From assembly GCA_045590215.1 (NCBI GenBank), contig JAZNQO010000027.1, positions 12,591-76,590 of the forward strand: 64,000 nt of DNA, read 5' to 3'. How positions within the stretch are numbered: the first letter of the stretch is position 1; each line of letters opens with the position of its first letter. The notes under the pieces are model-generated. The model searched no databases and had not been told where the DNA came from. It saw only the letters and a program-made list of their open reading frames with translations. Of this stretch, positions 40,231 through 49,059 are shown in pieces. The position numbers and the translations under genes are program-made. The DNA is from RUG563 sp045590215. GTDB taxonomy: Bacteria > Bacillota > Clostridia > Christensenellales > Aristaeellaceae.

Positions 40231-41085
40231 TTATAAGTTCATCAGCCGCACCTTTTCTCGCCAATCCGCAAGGAAAGAGCGCACCGAAGGGTGGCGATCC
40301 ACGGGATGATCGCTGGTGGCTCTTGACGCTACTTCAAATAATGCAGGCGGCCCCTGCCAGTTCTTTCTCCGTCTGTCCATGTTATCCCCGAAAATTTCAA
40401 AAGCCAGTGCGCCCAGGTTAAATACCGTGGTGCTCTCCGTGAGCGCCGCTCCCAATTCAAATTCCTCCGGGGCCATAAACCGGGAGGAGCCAAACATCCG
40501 TCCCCGATCATTAAACGCAGGCTTTTTTCGATATAAATCCACATCGCAGAGGGTCATTTTCCCCTGTGCAAAATCCACAATCAGATTGCCGTCATAAAAA
40601 TCCACGGCAATATAGCCCTTTTCCGCAAACAGGGCGTGCACATCATAAACGCCATCCAGCATGGAAAGCAATTGCCACAAGGGCAGCTTCCGCAGATTTT
40701 CCTTCTGGCTCTGCCCCTTTTGCCCTCGCATGGGCACCCCGTCCTGCCACGCAAAAACCGCCGCATAGCCATGGTTCACCGGCCCGTGGGTCAAAAGCTG
40801 CACAAGGGACGGATGCTGCACGCTGTACAGCGGCATGGCATCCTGCAGGGCATAGACAGCGTCCATGGGGCTTCCCGGAAAATGCAACGTCTTTGCCCCG
40901 GCGTATTTCACAAATAATTTGCCGTACGCCCCGTCCACCCCAAAGCACAAATTGCCGGAGGATTGCTGATCCATCACCTGAAACACCCGGCCGTATTTGC
41001 GCAGCCAAGAAAAATCCTCGGCCTGCAAAAGCTGAAATTCAATTCCGTCTATGCTTACTTTCACCGGGTTACATGCTTGATCCAT
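40231..41085 (-). CDS. eukaryotic-type protein kinase-like protein, divergent
   Basis: A 284-residue soluble protein with kinase-fold landmarks. KLFVKYAG carries the probable ATP lysine, AVDFYDGNLIVDF stands at the catalytic-loop position (HRD replaced by AVD, the later D and N kept), CDVDLYRK stands for DFG, and SSRFMAPEEF is the APE-like segment. The first 25 bases overlap the end of the MATE gene. It may be an active atypical kinase or a pseudokinase. Target unknown. Confidence 0.75.
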   Translation of the reverse strand: MDQACNPVKVSIDGIEFQLLQAEDFSWLRKYGRVFQVMDQQSSGNLCFGVDGAYGKLFVKYAGAKTLHFPGSPMDAVYALQDAMPLYSVQHPSLVQLLTHGPVNHGYAAVFAWQDGVPMRGQKGQSQKENLRKLPLWQLLSMLDGVYDVHALFAEKGYIAVDFYDGNLIVDFAQGKMTLCDVDLYRKKPAFNDRGRMFGSSRFMAPEEFELGAALTESTTVFNLGALAFEIFGDNMDRRRKNWQGPPALFEVASRATSDHPVDRHPSVRSFLADWREKVRLMNL

Positions 41086-42449
41086 TTGTTCCCCCTGAGC
41101 CTGAAAAAGGCAATAATCCATTTGAAGCACTGGTCAATTCTTGTGCAAAGGAACACGACAGGCAGTTTCCATCCATCCGGGATGGGCAGCACAAACGCCG
41201 CCAGATACGTCAGCGGCAGCACCACCAGCCATCCGCAAATCAAATCCACCATCATCACAAAGCGGTTGTCCCCGGCTCCTCGGTTAATGCCCACAAAGCA
41301 GGAGGCATGATAGCTGGTGCCCATCAGGGTAATGGCCCCGATGAAAATCAGCGTGGAGGAAAGGGTCGTAACCTCCTGCGGCTGGCCGTAGAGGCTGATG
41401 AAGGGGTTTCGCAGCAAAATCACAAGCCCGGCCATACAAACGCCAATGATGGCAAACATGGCCTGAATGGTGCGGCTGTAAGCGTATACCTTTTCCATGT
41501 CCCTTTGCCCCACGGCTTTCCCCACCACCACACAGGCACCGCCGGACAGGGCGAACGTGAACATGGTGCCAAGGTTCATCATGGTATCGGTGATATTGAC
41601 GGCACTCATCATAGCCGCCCCCAGATGGCCGATGATGCTCATTTTCATCAGCCCCACCAACGCCCACTGGGCATCCGTAAACCCTACCGGGCCGCCAAAG
41701 CGCAGATAATCCTTCCACGCCCATTTTTCGTGCATCAGCAAGTCCCTGGGGGTGATTTCCAAGGCCGTTTGCTTCTTGAAGCAATACACCCAAACCACCG
41801 CCAGCTCAATCACCCTTGCCAGCACCGTGGCAATGGCGGCCCCTTGCACCCCCAGGGCAGGCAGCGGCCCCACACCGAAAATCAAAAGATAATTCATCAG
41901 CACATTGGAAAGCAGGGAAATCACCGCCGCATACAGCGTCACTTTCACCACTTCCACGCCCTTGAGGCCGCCCACCAATGCGCTGGTGAGCCCAAAGGGC
42001 AGGAAAGAAAGGCAGGCGATGCGCAGATAGGAAACGGCAACGGGCGTCAGTGCTTTCAGCTCCGGATCCAAAACCAGCGAAACCACCATTTCCGGAAGCA
42101 ATTGAATGAGCACAATAAACAAACCGGCAATGGCAATGCACATCGCCGCCACCACCGAAAACACCCGCTTGATAGCCGCCTTATCCTGCTTGCCCCAATA
42201 CTGGGACACCAATACCACTGCGCCGCCGCCAAGGCCGTTCAGGGCGGCAATAACAAACGTGGAAACAGAATTGGCTTGGCTTACGGGAGCCAATGCCGCC
42301 GCATCAAACCTTGACACCATCACATTATCCGCCAACATCACCAGCAGCGAAAGCAACGCCTGCAATGCCGCCGGCACGGAAAGGCGCACCATGGTTTTAT
42401 AAAAATTCCTGTCCCTAACAAAAATCTGTTTCATCCGTGTATACCCCAT
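41061..42449 (-). CDS. MATE family efflux transporter
   Basis: A 462-residue protein with 12 predicted membrane segments in two halves (LSVPAALQALLSLLVMLADN at the start of the first; FGGPVGFTDAQWALVGLMKM at the second). It exports drugs or metabolites with Na+ or H+. The first ATG at 42449 has a weak ribosome site and the ATG at 42434 is an alternative. Its 3' end overlaps the kinase-like gene, so the two are probably co-transcribed. Confidence 0.92.
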   Translation of the reverse strand: MGYTRMKQIFVRDRNFYKTMVRLSVPAALQALLSLLVMLADNVMVSRFDAAALAPVSQANSVSTFVIAALNGLGGGAVVLVSQYWGKQDKAAIKRVFSVVAAMCIAIAGLFIVLIQLLPEMVVSLVLDPELKALTPVAVSYLRIACLSFLPFGLTSALVGGLKGVEVVKVTLYAAVISLLSNVLMNYLLIFGVGPLPALGVQGAAIATVLARVIELAVVWVYCFKKQTALEITPRDLLMHEKWAWKDYLRFGGPVGFTDAQWALVGLMKMSIIGHLGAAMMSAVNITDTMMNLGTMFTFALSGGACVVVGKAVGQRDMEKVYAYSRTIQAMFAIIGVCMAGLVILLRNPFISLYGQPQEVTTLSSTLIFIGAITLMGTSYHASCFVGINRGAGDNRFVMMVDLICGWLVVLPLTYLAAFVLPIPDGWKLPVVFLCTRIDQCFKWIIAFFRLRGNKWIKHVTR

Positions 42450-42468
42450 AACAGCATATTCACTTTCT

Positions 42469-42496
42469 ATTATACTGCATATTTTTTTCCATGCAA
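42469..42496 (-). promoter_or_regulatory. promoter of the MATE gene
   Basis: On the minus strand TTGCAT, 16-bp spacer, TATAAT, 20 bases before the first ATG. Confidence 0.5.
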
Positions 42497-42570
42497 TGAC
42501 AAAAGAAAATGAATGAAGCGTAAATTTTTACTTATTTTCTTGAAATGAGGAAGGAAAACAGGCTTTGATG

Positions 42571-42579
42571 TGTTATAAT
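42571..42579 (+). promoter_or_regulatory. extended -10 promoter of the M1 peptidase gene
   Basis: TGTTATAAT, an extended -10 with no good -35. Confidence 0.45.
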
Positions 42580-42620
42580 CATAGAGAATTTACGTTTCTT
42601 GGGAAAGGAGGGGGTAGAAA

Positions 42621-44093
42621 ATGCGGAAGAAACGGTGTATAATAATGGTGGTATGCCTATTTGTGCTTTGCGCCGCCGCATGGATGGTTTTTTCAGGGAA
42701 AGAATCGCCTTCCCCATCCCCTGCTTTATTGGAAGCGGCGAAAGGCCTGGATGACTATACCATCACAATGAAGCTGATTCCTTCGCAGCACACCCTTTCC
42801 ATCACCGAAGAAATTCGCCTGCAAAACCGCACAGAAGACACCCTTTCCTCCGTGGTATTGCGGCTGTGGCCCAATGCCTATCAGACGCAGGACACAAGCC
42901 CTGCCGCCGCGGACGAGCTTTTTGACCTGTGCTATCCAAACGGCTTTTCTTCCGGCAGCGTGCTTGTGCATGATGTGAAATGGAACGGCACGGCGGCAGA
43001 GTATGCCTTCCTGGACGCAGAAAAAACCGTTCTTTCCGTAAACATCGGCTCATGGGAAAAGGAAACGGAAGGGGTTTTGTATCTGCGCTGCGTGGTGCAG
43101 CTTCCAAACTGTACCCATCGCACCGGCTACATGGAAAACACCTATCACCTTGGCAATGTGCTGCCCCTTTTATCCGTTTATGAAAACGGTGCTTGGCGGC
43201 AGGACGCCTACAGCCCCATCGGCGAACCTTTCTATACCGCCTGCGCCAATTTCCATTTGACGCTGCATGCGCCGGAAAACTACACCCCTGCCTGCTCCAT
43301 CCCCCTGACAAAAGAGAAGGACGGCGTTTTCACGGGCACCGGCCTTGCCATCCGGGATGTGGGGCTGTGCGTAAGCCCGGATTATGTATTATCTTCCGGC
43401 AAGGCAGGAGATACGCAGGTGCTTTCCTTTGCCAAGGATCAGGCCGCCTCCAAGCGTGCCCTGCGCTTTGCCCGGCAGGCATTGGAAACGTATGAAGCCC
43501 TCTATGGCTCCTACCCCTATCCAACCTATACTGTTTGCAATGCGTCCTTCGCGCCAGGGGCCATGGAATACCCAAGCCTTTGCGTAATCGACGAAAAATA
43601 CTTTGCACCGGAGCAAAAAGAAACGCTGGAGCTTCTCATTGCCCACGAAACCGCCCATCAGTGGTTTTACGCCCTTGTGGGGTCAGACCCTGTGAACCAA
43701 CCATGGCAGGATGAAGCCATCAGCGAATACGCCATGCTGCGCTACATTCAAAAGCGGTACGGGCAAACTGCCTTTGAAAACCTGCGTTATTACCGGGTGG
43801 ACGCCCCCATGCAGGAAATTATTCCCGGCGGCCTCACCCCCGGCAGCCCCATCCACCATTTCTCTTCATTGATGGATTATCGCTCCATCGTCTATGGCCG
43901 GGGAGCCGCTCTGATGCTGGCACTGGACACTTTTATGCAAGGAAAAGCCGACGCTTTCCTCCGGGAATACGCAGAGACCTATGCTTTTTCCCTCGCTTCA
44001 AGAAACGATTTTGAAACCCTGCTGAACCGGTTTGCCCAAAGCGACCTGACGGCACTGGTGGAAGATTATCTGGATACAAAAATACTGGAATGA
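42621..44093 (+). CDS. M1 family metallopeptidase, membrane-anchored
   Basis: A 490-residue exported aminopeptidase-like protein. Residues 5-25 form an uncleaved or signal-anchor helix without a lipobox. An N-terminal beta sandwich (YTITMKLIPSQHTLSITEEI) is followed by the catalytic domain with the exopeptidase-like GAMEYPS loop, zinc motif HETAHQWF and the third ligand in DEAISEYA. It lacks the C-terminal helical domain of full M1 enzymes. It acts outside the membrane on peptides. GGGAAAGGAGGGGG gives a strong ribosome site. Confidence 0.9.
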   Translation: MRKKRCIIMVVCLFVLCAAAWMVFSGKESPSPSPALLEAAKGLDDYTITMKLIPSQHTLSITEEIRLQNRTEDTLSSVVLRLWPNAYQTQDTSPAAADELFDLCYPNGFSSGSVLVHDVKWNGTAAEYAFLDAEKTVLSVNIGSWEKETEGVLYLRCVVQLPNCTHRTGYMENTYHLGNVLPLLSVYENGAWRQDAYSPIGEPFYTACANFHLTLHAPENYTPACSIPLTKEKDGVFTGTGLAIRDVGLCVSPDYVLSSGKAGDTQVLSFAKDQAASKRALRFARQALETYEALYGSYPYPTYTVCNASFAPGAMEYPSLCVIDEKYFAPEQKETLELLIAHETAHQWFYALVGSDPVNQPWQDEAISEYAMLRYIQKRYGQTAFENLRYYRVDAPMQEIIPGGLTPGSPIHHFSSLMDYRSIVYGRGAALMLALDTFMQGKADAFLREYAETYAFSLASRNDFETLLNRFAQSDLTALVEDYLDTKILE

Positions 44094-44115
44094 CCCACGA
44101 AAGAAGGTTTGCGCA

Positions 44116-45216
44116 ATGAGACCCCAGGAATGCTGTGTGCTGATCCCCTCCCTTTCCCCGGACGAACGGCTGCCCAAATATATTGAGGAGCTTTTGCGGG
44201 CGGAGTACGGCCTGATTTTAGTGGTGGACGATGGCTCCGCCCCCGAATATCAGCCCATCTTTGATAGGCTCAGCCAGATGGACGGCTGCCACGTTTTGCA
44301 TCATGATGTGAACCACGGCAAAGGACAAGCGCTACGCACGGGGTTTCAGTTCATCATGGAAAAAACGAAAATTCAGGGCATCGTCACAGCCGACGCCGAC
44401 GGCCAGCATACCGTACCGGACACCCTAAAGCTGACCGCCCAGCTTTCCGATACCCAGGAGCTTTTGCTTGGCAGCCGGGATTTTTCCATGAAGAGCACCC
44501 AAGTGCCCCCCAAATCCCGCATCGGCAACCGCATCACTTCCTGCGTGTTCCGGGTATTTTACGGCAAATGGCTGCCGGATACCCAGACGGGTCTTCGCGC
44601 CTTCCCTTCCAGCCTGATTCCCTTCATGCTGAACGTGCAGGGCGACCGCTTTGAATATGAGATGAACCAGCTCATCCACTGCGCCGAAAAGAAGATTGCC
44701 ATGCGTGCCGTGGGCATTGAAACGGTGTACCTGGATGAAAACAAGGGCAGCCATTTCCATCCCATCCGGGACAGCTGGCGGATTTATAAGTTGCTGCTTG
44801 GCTCCTTCTTGCGCTACAGTGCCGCCAGCATTCTTTCCTTCCTGCTGGATTATCTGATTTTGTCCCTGCTGATGTTCTGGATTTTCAAGGATCAGCCGGG
44901 CATCACCTTCCTTGGCATTCCCTTCAGTGTCAAAGCCCTCATCGCCGCCCCCATTGCAAGGCTATGCAGTGCGCCGGTGAATTACCTGCTGAACAAAAAT
45001 TTCGCCTTCCACGCCAAAAAGACCAAGGGGACCATCAGACGCTATATCATTCTAGCCGCCTGCTCCCTTGTGGTTACCACGCTGCTCTTTGGCTGGTTGG
45101 ATCATTATGTGCAGACCAATTTCCTGCATATCCTGCTGAAAATGGTCATTGATATCGCTATGTATATGATCAATTTCCGGATTCAGAAGGCATGGGTTTT
45201 CCCGGAAAAAAATTAA
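44116..45216 (+). CDS. GT2 glycosyltransferase fused to GtrA-like membrane domain
   Basis: A 366-residue fusion. Residues about 1-225 form a DPM1/GtrB-type GT-A domain (LVVDDGSAPEY, TADADGQHTVPD, a QTGLRAFP acceptor loop). Residues about 230-366 form a four-helix GtrA domain. Such proteins move a sugar to polyprenyl phosphate and help flip it outward for wall or polysaccharide decoration. It lies 22 bases after the M1 gene and 12 before the glycosidase gene, in an envelope operon. Confidence 0.92.
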   Translation: MRPQECCVLIPSLSPDERLPKYIEELLRAEYGLILVVDDGSAPEYQPIFDRLSQMDGCHVLHHDVNHGKGQALRTGFQFIMEKTKIQGIVTADADGQHTVPDTLKLTAQLSDTQELLLGSRDFSMKSTQVPPKSRIGNRITSCVFRVFYGKWLPDTQTGLRAFPSSLIPFMLNVQGDRFEYEMNQLIHCAEKKIAMRAVGIETVYLDENKGSHFHPIRDSWRIYKLLLGSFLRYSAASILSFLLDYLILSLLMFWIFKDQPGITFLGIPFSVKALIAAPIARLCSAPVNYLLNKNFAFHAKKTKGTIRRYIILAACSLVVTTLLFGWLDHYVQTNFLHILLKMVIDIAMYMINFRIQKAWVFPEKN

Positions 45217-45228
45217 AGGAGAAAGAAA

Positions 45229-46257
45229 ATGAAACTGCCTGTTCGTATTGTGCTGATGGTTCTGTGTGTTGCCATGATTCTGGCCCTGCCCTTCACCATC
45301 TCCTCTCCCTCCATGGTGGGCGAAGCCCAATGGGAAGTGATGGACGCCATGGAAGAAGGGCTTTTGCGGCTGTTCCCCGCCGCCTGTGCCGAGGAAAATT
45401 TTGCCCTGCCCTATGATTTCACCCCCGGTGCCGCTTTGAACCCTGCAGGCTTTACGGAAGAAGGCTATCAGGACGAAAGCATCACCGTGCGCATGGAAAC
45501 ACGGGAAGAAAATAACGTGATTTACCGCATCGCCTTTGTAGACATTAAAGACCCTTCCCAGTTGCGCATCACCCTGGCCGGGGATTTCAATAAAAAAGGC
45601 ATCTATACCTCCACCAAAACCGCCAAGGTAAAGGCCATGGCGGAAAAGAGCAATGCCGTCGTGGCTCTCAACGGCGATTATTTTGCCGACGATCAGGTGA
45701 AGCGGTGCTTTGAAATCCGCATGTTCCAATCGGTCAATTCCAATGCCCTGAAAACCAACAAAACCAAAGATATCCTCATCATCGACGAAAACGGCAATTT
45801 CCATACCTTCCTCAAGTCCCAAGGCATCACTGTTGGCAAAAACGCCACCAACAGCAAAGAAAATTTGCAGGATTTGATTGAAGCGGAAGGCGTGGAAGGA
45901 AAGATTCTGCACGCCTTCACCTTCGGCCCGGCTCTCGTGAAAGACGGCAATCATCTGGAAGTGGATACCGGCTACGGCTATAACCCCAATGGCCGGGAGC
46001 CTCGCAGTGCCATCGGCCAGATGGGGCCTTTGAGCTATGTGATGGTGATTGCAGAAGGCCGCGGCGAAAGCGTGGGCGTCACCCATCAGGAGCTGGCGGA
46101 TTTCATGTTCCTGCTGGGCTGCGAGGAAGCCTATAATCTGGACGGCGGCGGCACGGCTGCCATGTATTACAACGGCGATTATTATAACGATCTGGCCGGC
46201 AGCGAGCGTGCCGTCAGCGATATCATCTATTTCGCCAGTGCCGTGACGGAGGAATAA
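45229..46257 (+). CDS. phosphodiester glycosidase family (NAGPA-like) exported protein
   Basis: A 342-residue protein with a signal-anchor at residues 5-25 and an NAGPA domain from about residue 110 (AVVALNGDYFADD, TFGPALVKDG, MVIAEGRGESVGVTHQELADFM, EAYNLDGGGTAAMYYNG). Members cleave sugar-phosphodiester links, for example in wall polymers or exopolysaccharide. The GT2-GtrA neighbour supports a cell-surface glycopolymer role. AAAGGAGAAAG precedes the ATG. Confidence 0.9.
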   Translation: MKLPVRIVLMVLCVAMILALPFTISSPSMVGEAQWEVMDAMEEGLLRLFPAACAEENFALPYDFTPGAALNPAGFTEEGYQDESITVRMETREENNVIYRIAFVDIKDPSQLRITLAGDFNKKGIYTSTKTAKVKAMAEKSNAVVALNGDYFADDQVKRCFEIRMFQSVNSNALKTNKTKDILIIDENGNFHTFLKSQGITVGKNATNSKENLQDLIEAEGVEGKILHAFTFGPALVKDGNHLEVDTGYGYNPNGREPRSAIGQMGPLSYVMVIAEGRGESVGVTHQELADFMFLLGCEEAYNLDGGGTAAMYYNGDYYNDLAGSERAVSDIIYFASAVTEE

Positions 46258-46261
46258 TTCC

Positions 46262-47200
46262 ATGTATATGTGGGAAGAAGCGGAAATTGTGTCCCTGCTG
46301 GGAATGGATGTGTACGCCTATGGCCTGTTTATTGCCGCCGGGGCGTTATCCATGATGCTGTTGCTTTCAGCTTTATCCGCAAAGAAGCAATTGCCCAAAG
46401 GCACCGCCGCCCTGACCGGGGTTTTGTCCATGCTGCTGGGTGCGTTTTTCAGCCATCTGTTCTATTGCCTGTTCAGTTTCAGCTTGGGTCTGCCCTTCTC
46501 TTTCAAAATGCTGTCCCTGTTTACAGGCGGCGGCCACTCCATGATGGGGGTTCTGTTCGGCGGCTTTATGGGAGCCGCTATTGCCGAAAAATTGCTGCAC
46601 ATCAAAGCGTTCCGGGTGATGGATATTTTCGCCCCAGCCGCCCTCGGCTTTGTGTTTTTCGCAAGGCTTGGTGAAATGACGGTGCCGGATTTTGGCATCA
46701 GCCGCTCGCTGGTTTATGAATTTTCCACCAAGCTGCCCATTGCCATCAACGGCGAATATGACAGCTGCTTTGCAACGTATATTCTGGAAGCCTTGGCCGC
46801 TGTGATATTGCTTGGCATTTTGCTTCGGGATGTGAAAAAGCAGCAAAAAGAAGGAAACACCTTTGTCCTGTTCCTGTTGCTTTTTGGTGCTTCCCAGATT
46901 ATTCTGGAAAGCCTGCGGTATGACCGGCATATCAGCTATTCCTTCATCCGTATACAGCAGGTGATGGCCATTCTGTATCTGACCGGCGGCCTTCTGATGG
47001 CAGCCAAGCGTGCAGGACATGGCAAGGGGAAGATTTGGCTGCTCCTTGGCATGATGGTGCTGATTTCCGGCATCGGCATCGGGCTGGAATTTGCCATTGA
47101 CCGCACGGAAATCAACCGGTATCTGCTGTATTTCATCTATGTGCTGCTAGTGGCTTTCCCGGTTTATCTGGGGCTGAAATTCCGAAAGAAGGGGGCATAA
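46262..47200 (+). CDS. Lgt-like (prolipoprotein diacylglyceryl transferase family) membrane protein
   Basis: A 312-residue protein with about eight membrane segments and the general Lgt layout: MDVYAYGLFIAAGAL start, GGGHSMMGVLFGGFMGA, and an AALGFVFFARLGEM segment where Lgt has its GRxGNFxNxE signature. The Arg remains but the GN..N..E residues do not, so lipidation activity is doubtful. LESLRYDRH near the end matches the Lgt C-terminal pattern. It is probably a paralogue with another lipid or polymer role. Confidence 0.75.
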   Translation: MYMWEEAEIVSLLGMDVYAYGLFIAAGALSMMLLLSALSAKKQLPKGTAALTGVLSMLLGAFFSHLFYCLFSFSLGLPFSFKMLSLFTGGGHSMMGVLFGGFMGAAIAEKLLHIKAFRVMDIFAPAALGFVFFARLGEMTVPDFGISRSLVYEFSTKLPIAINGEYDSCFATYILEALAAVILLGILLRDVKKQQKEGNTFVLFLLLFGASQIILESLRYDRHISYSFIRIQQVMAILYLTGGLLMAAKRAGHGKGKIWLLLGMMVLISGIGIGLEFAIDRTEINRYLLYFIYVLLVAFPVYLGLKFRKKGA

Positions 47201-47203
47201 CCC

Positions 47204-47416
47204 ATGGAAAAAGCACAAGTGGATCGCATTAACGAACTGGCACGGAAGAAAAAAACCGTGGGGCTCACAGAAGACGAAGTAAAAGAGCACGAGGCCCTGC
47301 GCCGGCTATACATCGACGAATTCAAAGCCAATCTGAAATTAACGCTGGATCAGGTGTATCTGCAGCAGGAAGACGGCTCCTATAAAAAGCTGGAGCAAAA
47401 AGCAAAACCCAATTAA
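47204..47416 (+). CDS. DUF896 domain protein (YnzC family)
   Basis: A 70-residue three-helix-type protein: INELARKKKTVGLTEDEVKE and LRRLYIDEFKANLKLTLDQV are diagnostic of the SOS-linked YnzC/DUF896 family. Small, soluble, function unknown. It lies 3 bases after the Lgt-like gene and 22 before the foldase gene. Confidence 0.92.
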   Translation: MEKAQVDRINELARKKKTVGLTEDEVKEHEALRRLYIDEFKANLKLTLDQVYLQQEDGSYKKLEQKAKPN

Positions 47417-47438
47417 AACGGAAGGAAGACTGTTTATC

Positions 47439-48719
47439 ATGAAAAAGATGCGTATTTTTGCCCTGATGCTGGCCGTTGTGATGCTGACCAGCGGCTGCTC
47501 CCTGATTGTGAAGGACGAAGCCGCCGATGCCGCCCTTGTCATTGTGGACGTAAACGGCGAAACGGTGGATAAGGCCACCATCAATCAGCAAATCGACGAT
47601 GAAATCGGCTATAACGAGCAGATGAACCAGCTGTATATGTCCTATTACGGCTTCGATGCAGGCTATTCCACCGATCGCGCGGAAGTAGGCAAGGATGTAA
47701 TCCGCCGCAATATCAACCGTCTGGTGGCTCTGCAAAAGGCCAAGGAGTTGGGGCTGGATCAGCTGACGGAAGAAGAAGCGACACAGGCAAAGGAAGCCGC
47801 CCTCGCCAATTACGAAACCCAGATCAGCGATATCTCGGCCACCATCTTTGCCACCCTGCCTGTGGAAGACGCCCGCCCCAAGGCTGTGGAATACGCCAAG
47901 GACTTCGATATCACCGAAGAAAACTATACTGCCACCGAAATCCAGAACAAAGTCTTTGATAAGCTGATGGAATATGTTGTGCAGGATATCACCGTGGCGG
48001 ATGATGTGGTGGAAGAAAACCTGAACAAAATGGTGGAAGCGGATAAGGGCATGTTTGAAACTTCCGCCAGCTATTTCGGCGATTATTTCAATCAGGCTAT
48101 GGGTCGGGTGTATTACGCCCCGGCAGGCTATCGCTTTGTGAAGCACATTCTGATTTCCTATAACGATGAAGATCAGGCTCTCATTGACGAAAAGCTGAAC
48201 GCCGTGACCAGTGCCTATATGGCCTTGAATAACGCCGCAGAAGGGGCAGACACCGCCACCCTGCAGGCGGATGTGGATGCGGCGCAGGCTGCCTTCGACG
48301 ATGCCCGTGCCAAGGCTGCTGCCAATATCCAGCCAACCCTTGACGAAGTGTACGCCCTTGCCACCGCCGAAAATGCTGATTTTGATGCGCTGATCGCCCA
48401 GTACGGCACAGACCCCGGCCAAGGCCCCAAGGGCTATGTGGTTTGCGAAGGCTATGAAGGCTTTGTGCAGGGCTTCACTGATGCCGCTATGGCTCTTGAA
48501 AATCCCGGTGATGTGAGCGAGCCCGTGGGGACCGATTTCGGTTATCATATCCTGCAGTACGTTGGCGATATTCCGGAAGGTGCGTTCGATATCGAAGCAG
48601 CCAGGGAAGAAATGAAAGAAAGCCTGCTTTCGGAGGCTCAGCAAACCCATTTCGGCAATCAGCTGGATGCGTGGATCAGCGAAGCCGATGTGAAAACCTA
48701 CGAAAACCGGCTGAACTAA
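47439..48719 (+). CDS. PrsA/SurA-like peptidylprolyl isomerase lipoprotein
   Basis: A 426-residue lipoprotein: signal with lipobox MLTSGC (Cys about 20), an N-terminal SurA-like helical chaperone region, and a parvulin-type domain split around residues 235-395 (VKHILISYND, then DFDALIAQYGTDPG and VGTDFGYHILQYVGD). An Ala-rich helical insertion separates the two parvulin halves at about 250-300. It should fold exported proteins on the outer membrane face. Confidence 0.9.
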   Translation: MKKMRIFALMLAVVMLTSGCSLIVKDEAADAALVIVDVNGETVDKATINQQIDDEIGYNEQMNQLYMSYYGFDAGYSTDRAEVGKDVIRRNINRLVALQKAKELGLDQLTEEEATQAKEAALANYETQISDISATIFATLPVEDARPKAVEYAKDFDITEENYTATEIQNKVFDKLMEYVVQDITVADDVVEENLNKMVEADKGMFETSASYFGDYFNQAMGRVYYAPAGYRFVKHILISYNDEDQALIDEKLNAVTSAYMALNNAAEGADTATLQADVDAAQAAFDDARAKAAANIQPTLDEVYALATAENADFDALIAQYGTDPGQGPKGYVVCEGYEGFVQGFTDAAMALENPGDVSEPVGTDFGYHILQYVGDIPEGAFDIEAAREEMKESLLSEAQQTHFGNQLDAWISEADVKTYENRLN

Positions 48720-48783
48720 ATAATAAAAAAGCAGAGTGAAGGACGCACGAGACAGGGAACTGCTCGTCCCCTGTTTAACGAAG

Positions 48784-48846
48784 CAGGGGCTTACGCAGCC
48801 CCTGTACCCCACGGCAGGGAGTTCCTCCCTGCACCCGGTATGCGAA
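48784..48846 (+). repeat. family A dual-hairpin repeat, copy 2
   Basis: CAGGGGCT / AGCCCCTG and GCAGGGAG / CTCCCTGC hairpins, then CACCCGGTATGCGAA. The last 48 bases are identical to 11607-11654. A partial extra copy of the first hairpin precedes it at about 48751-48774. Confidence 0.75.
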
Positions 48847-48939
48847 AAATCCATGTTCATCCATGTAAATATTTTCGCACGAAACATAAAGCACAAACGC
48901 AATTATCGCCACGGGCACAAAGAAAACACAGAAAAAGGA

Positions 48940-48974
48940 ACGGGAGAGAATTCATTCTCTCCCGTGCCGTTTTG
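48940..48974. terminator. terminator in the gap before the SpoIIQ-like gene
   Basis: ACGGGAGAG / CTCTCCCGT stem followed by GCCGTTTTG. The rest of the 48847-49059 gap shows nothing recognisable. Confidence 0.55.
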
Positions 48975-49059
48975 TGCGGTAGTGCCGCAGCCGACTCGTA
49001 AAATTGCAACATTCTTTTTCCTTCACACCAGTCCTTCTGAAACGCTCCTCTTTTTTTAT

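Noticed and set aside
40566..42314. A 582-codon plus-strand frame opposite the MATE and kinase-like genes
   Set aside because: Low-complexity His/Gln/Pro-rich translation; the minus-strand MATE protein has clear membrane segments.
47322..48902. A 526-codon minus-strand frame opposite the PrsA-like gene
   Set aside because: It runs through the family A repeat and has no domain; the plus-strand lipoprotein is clear.
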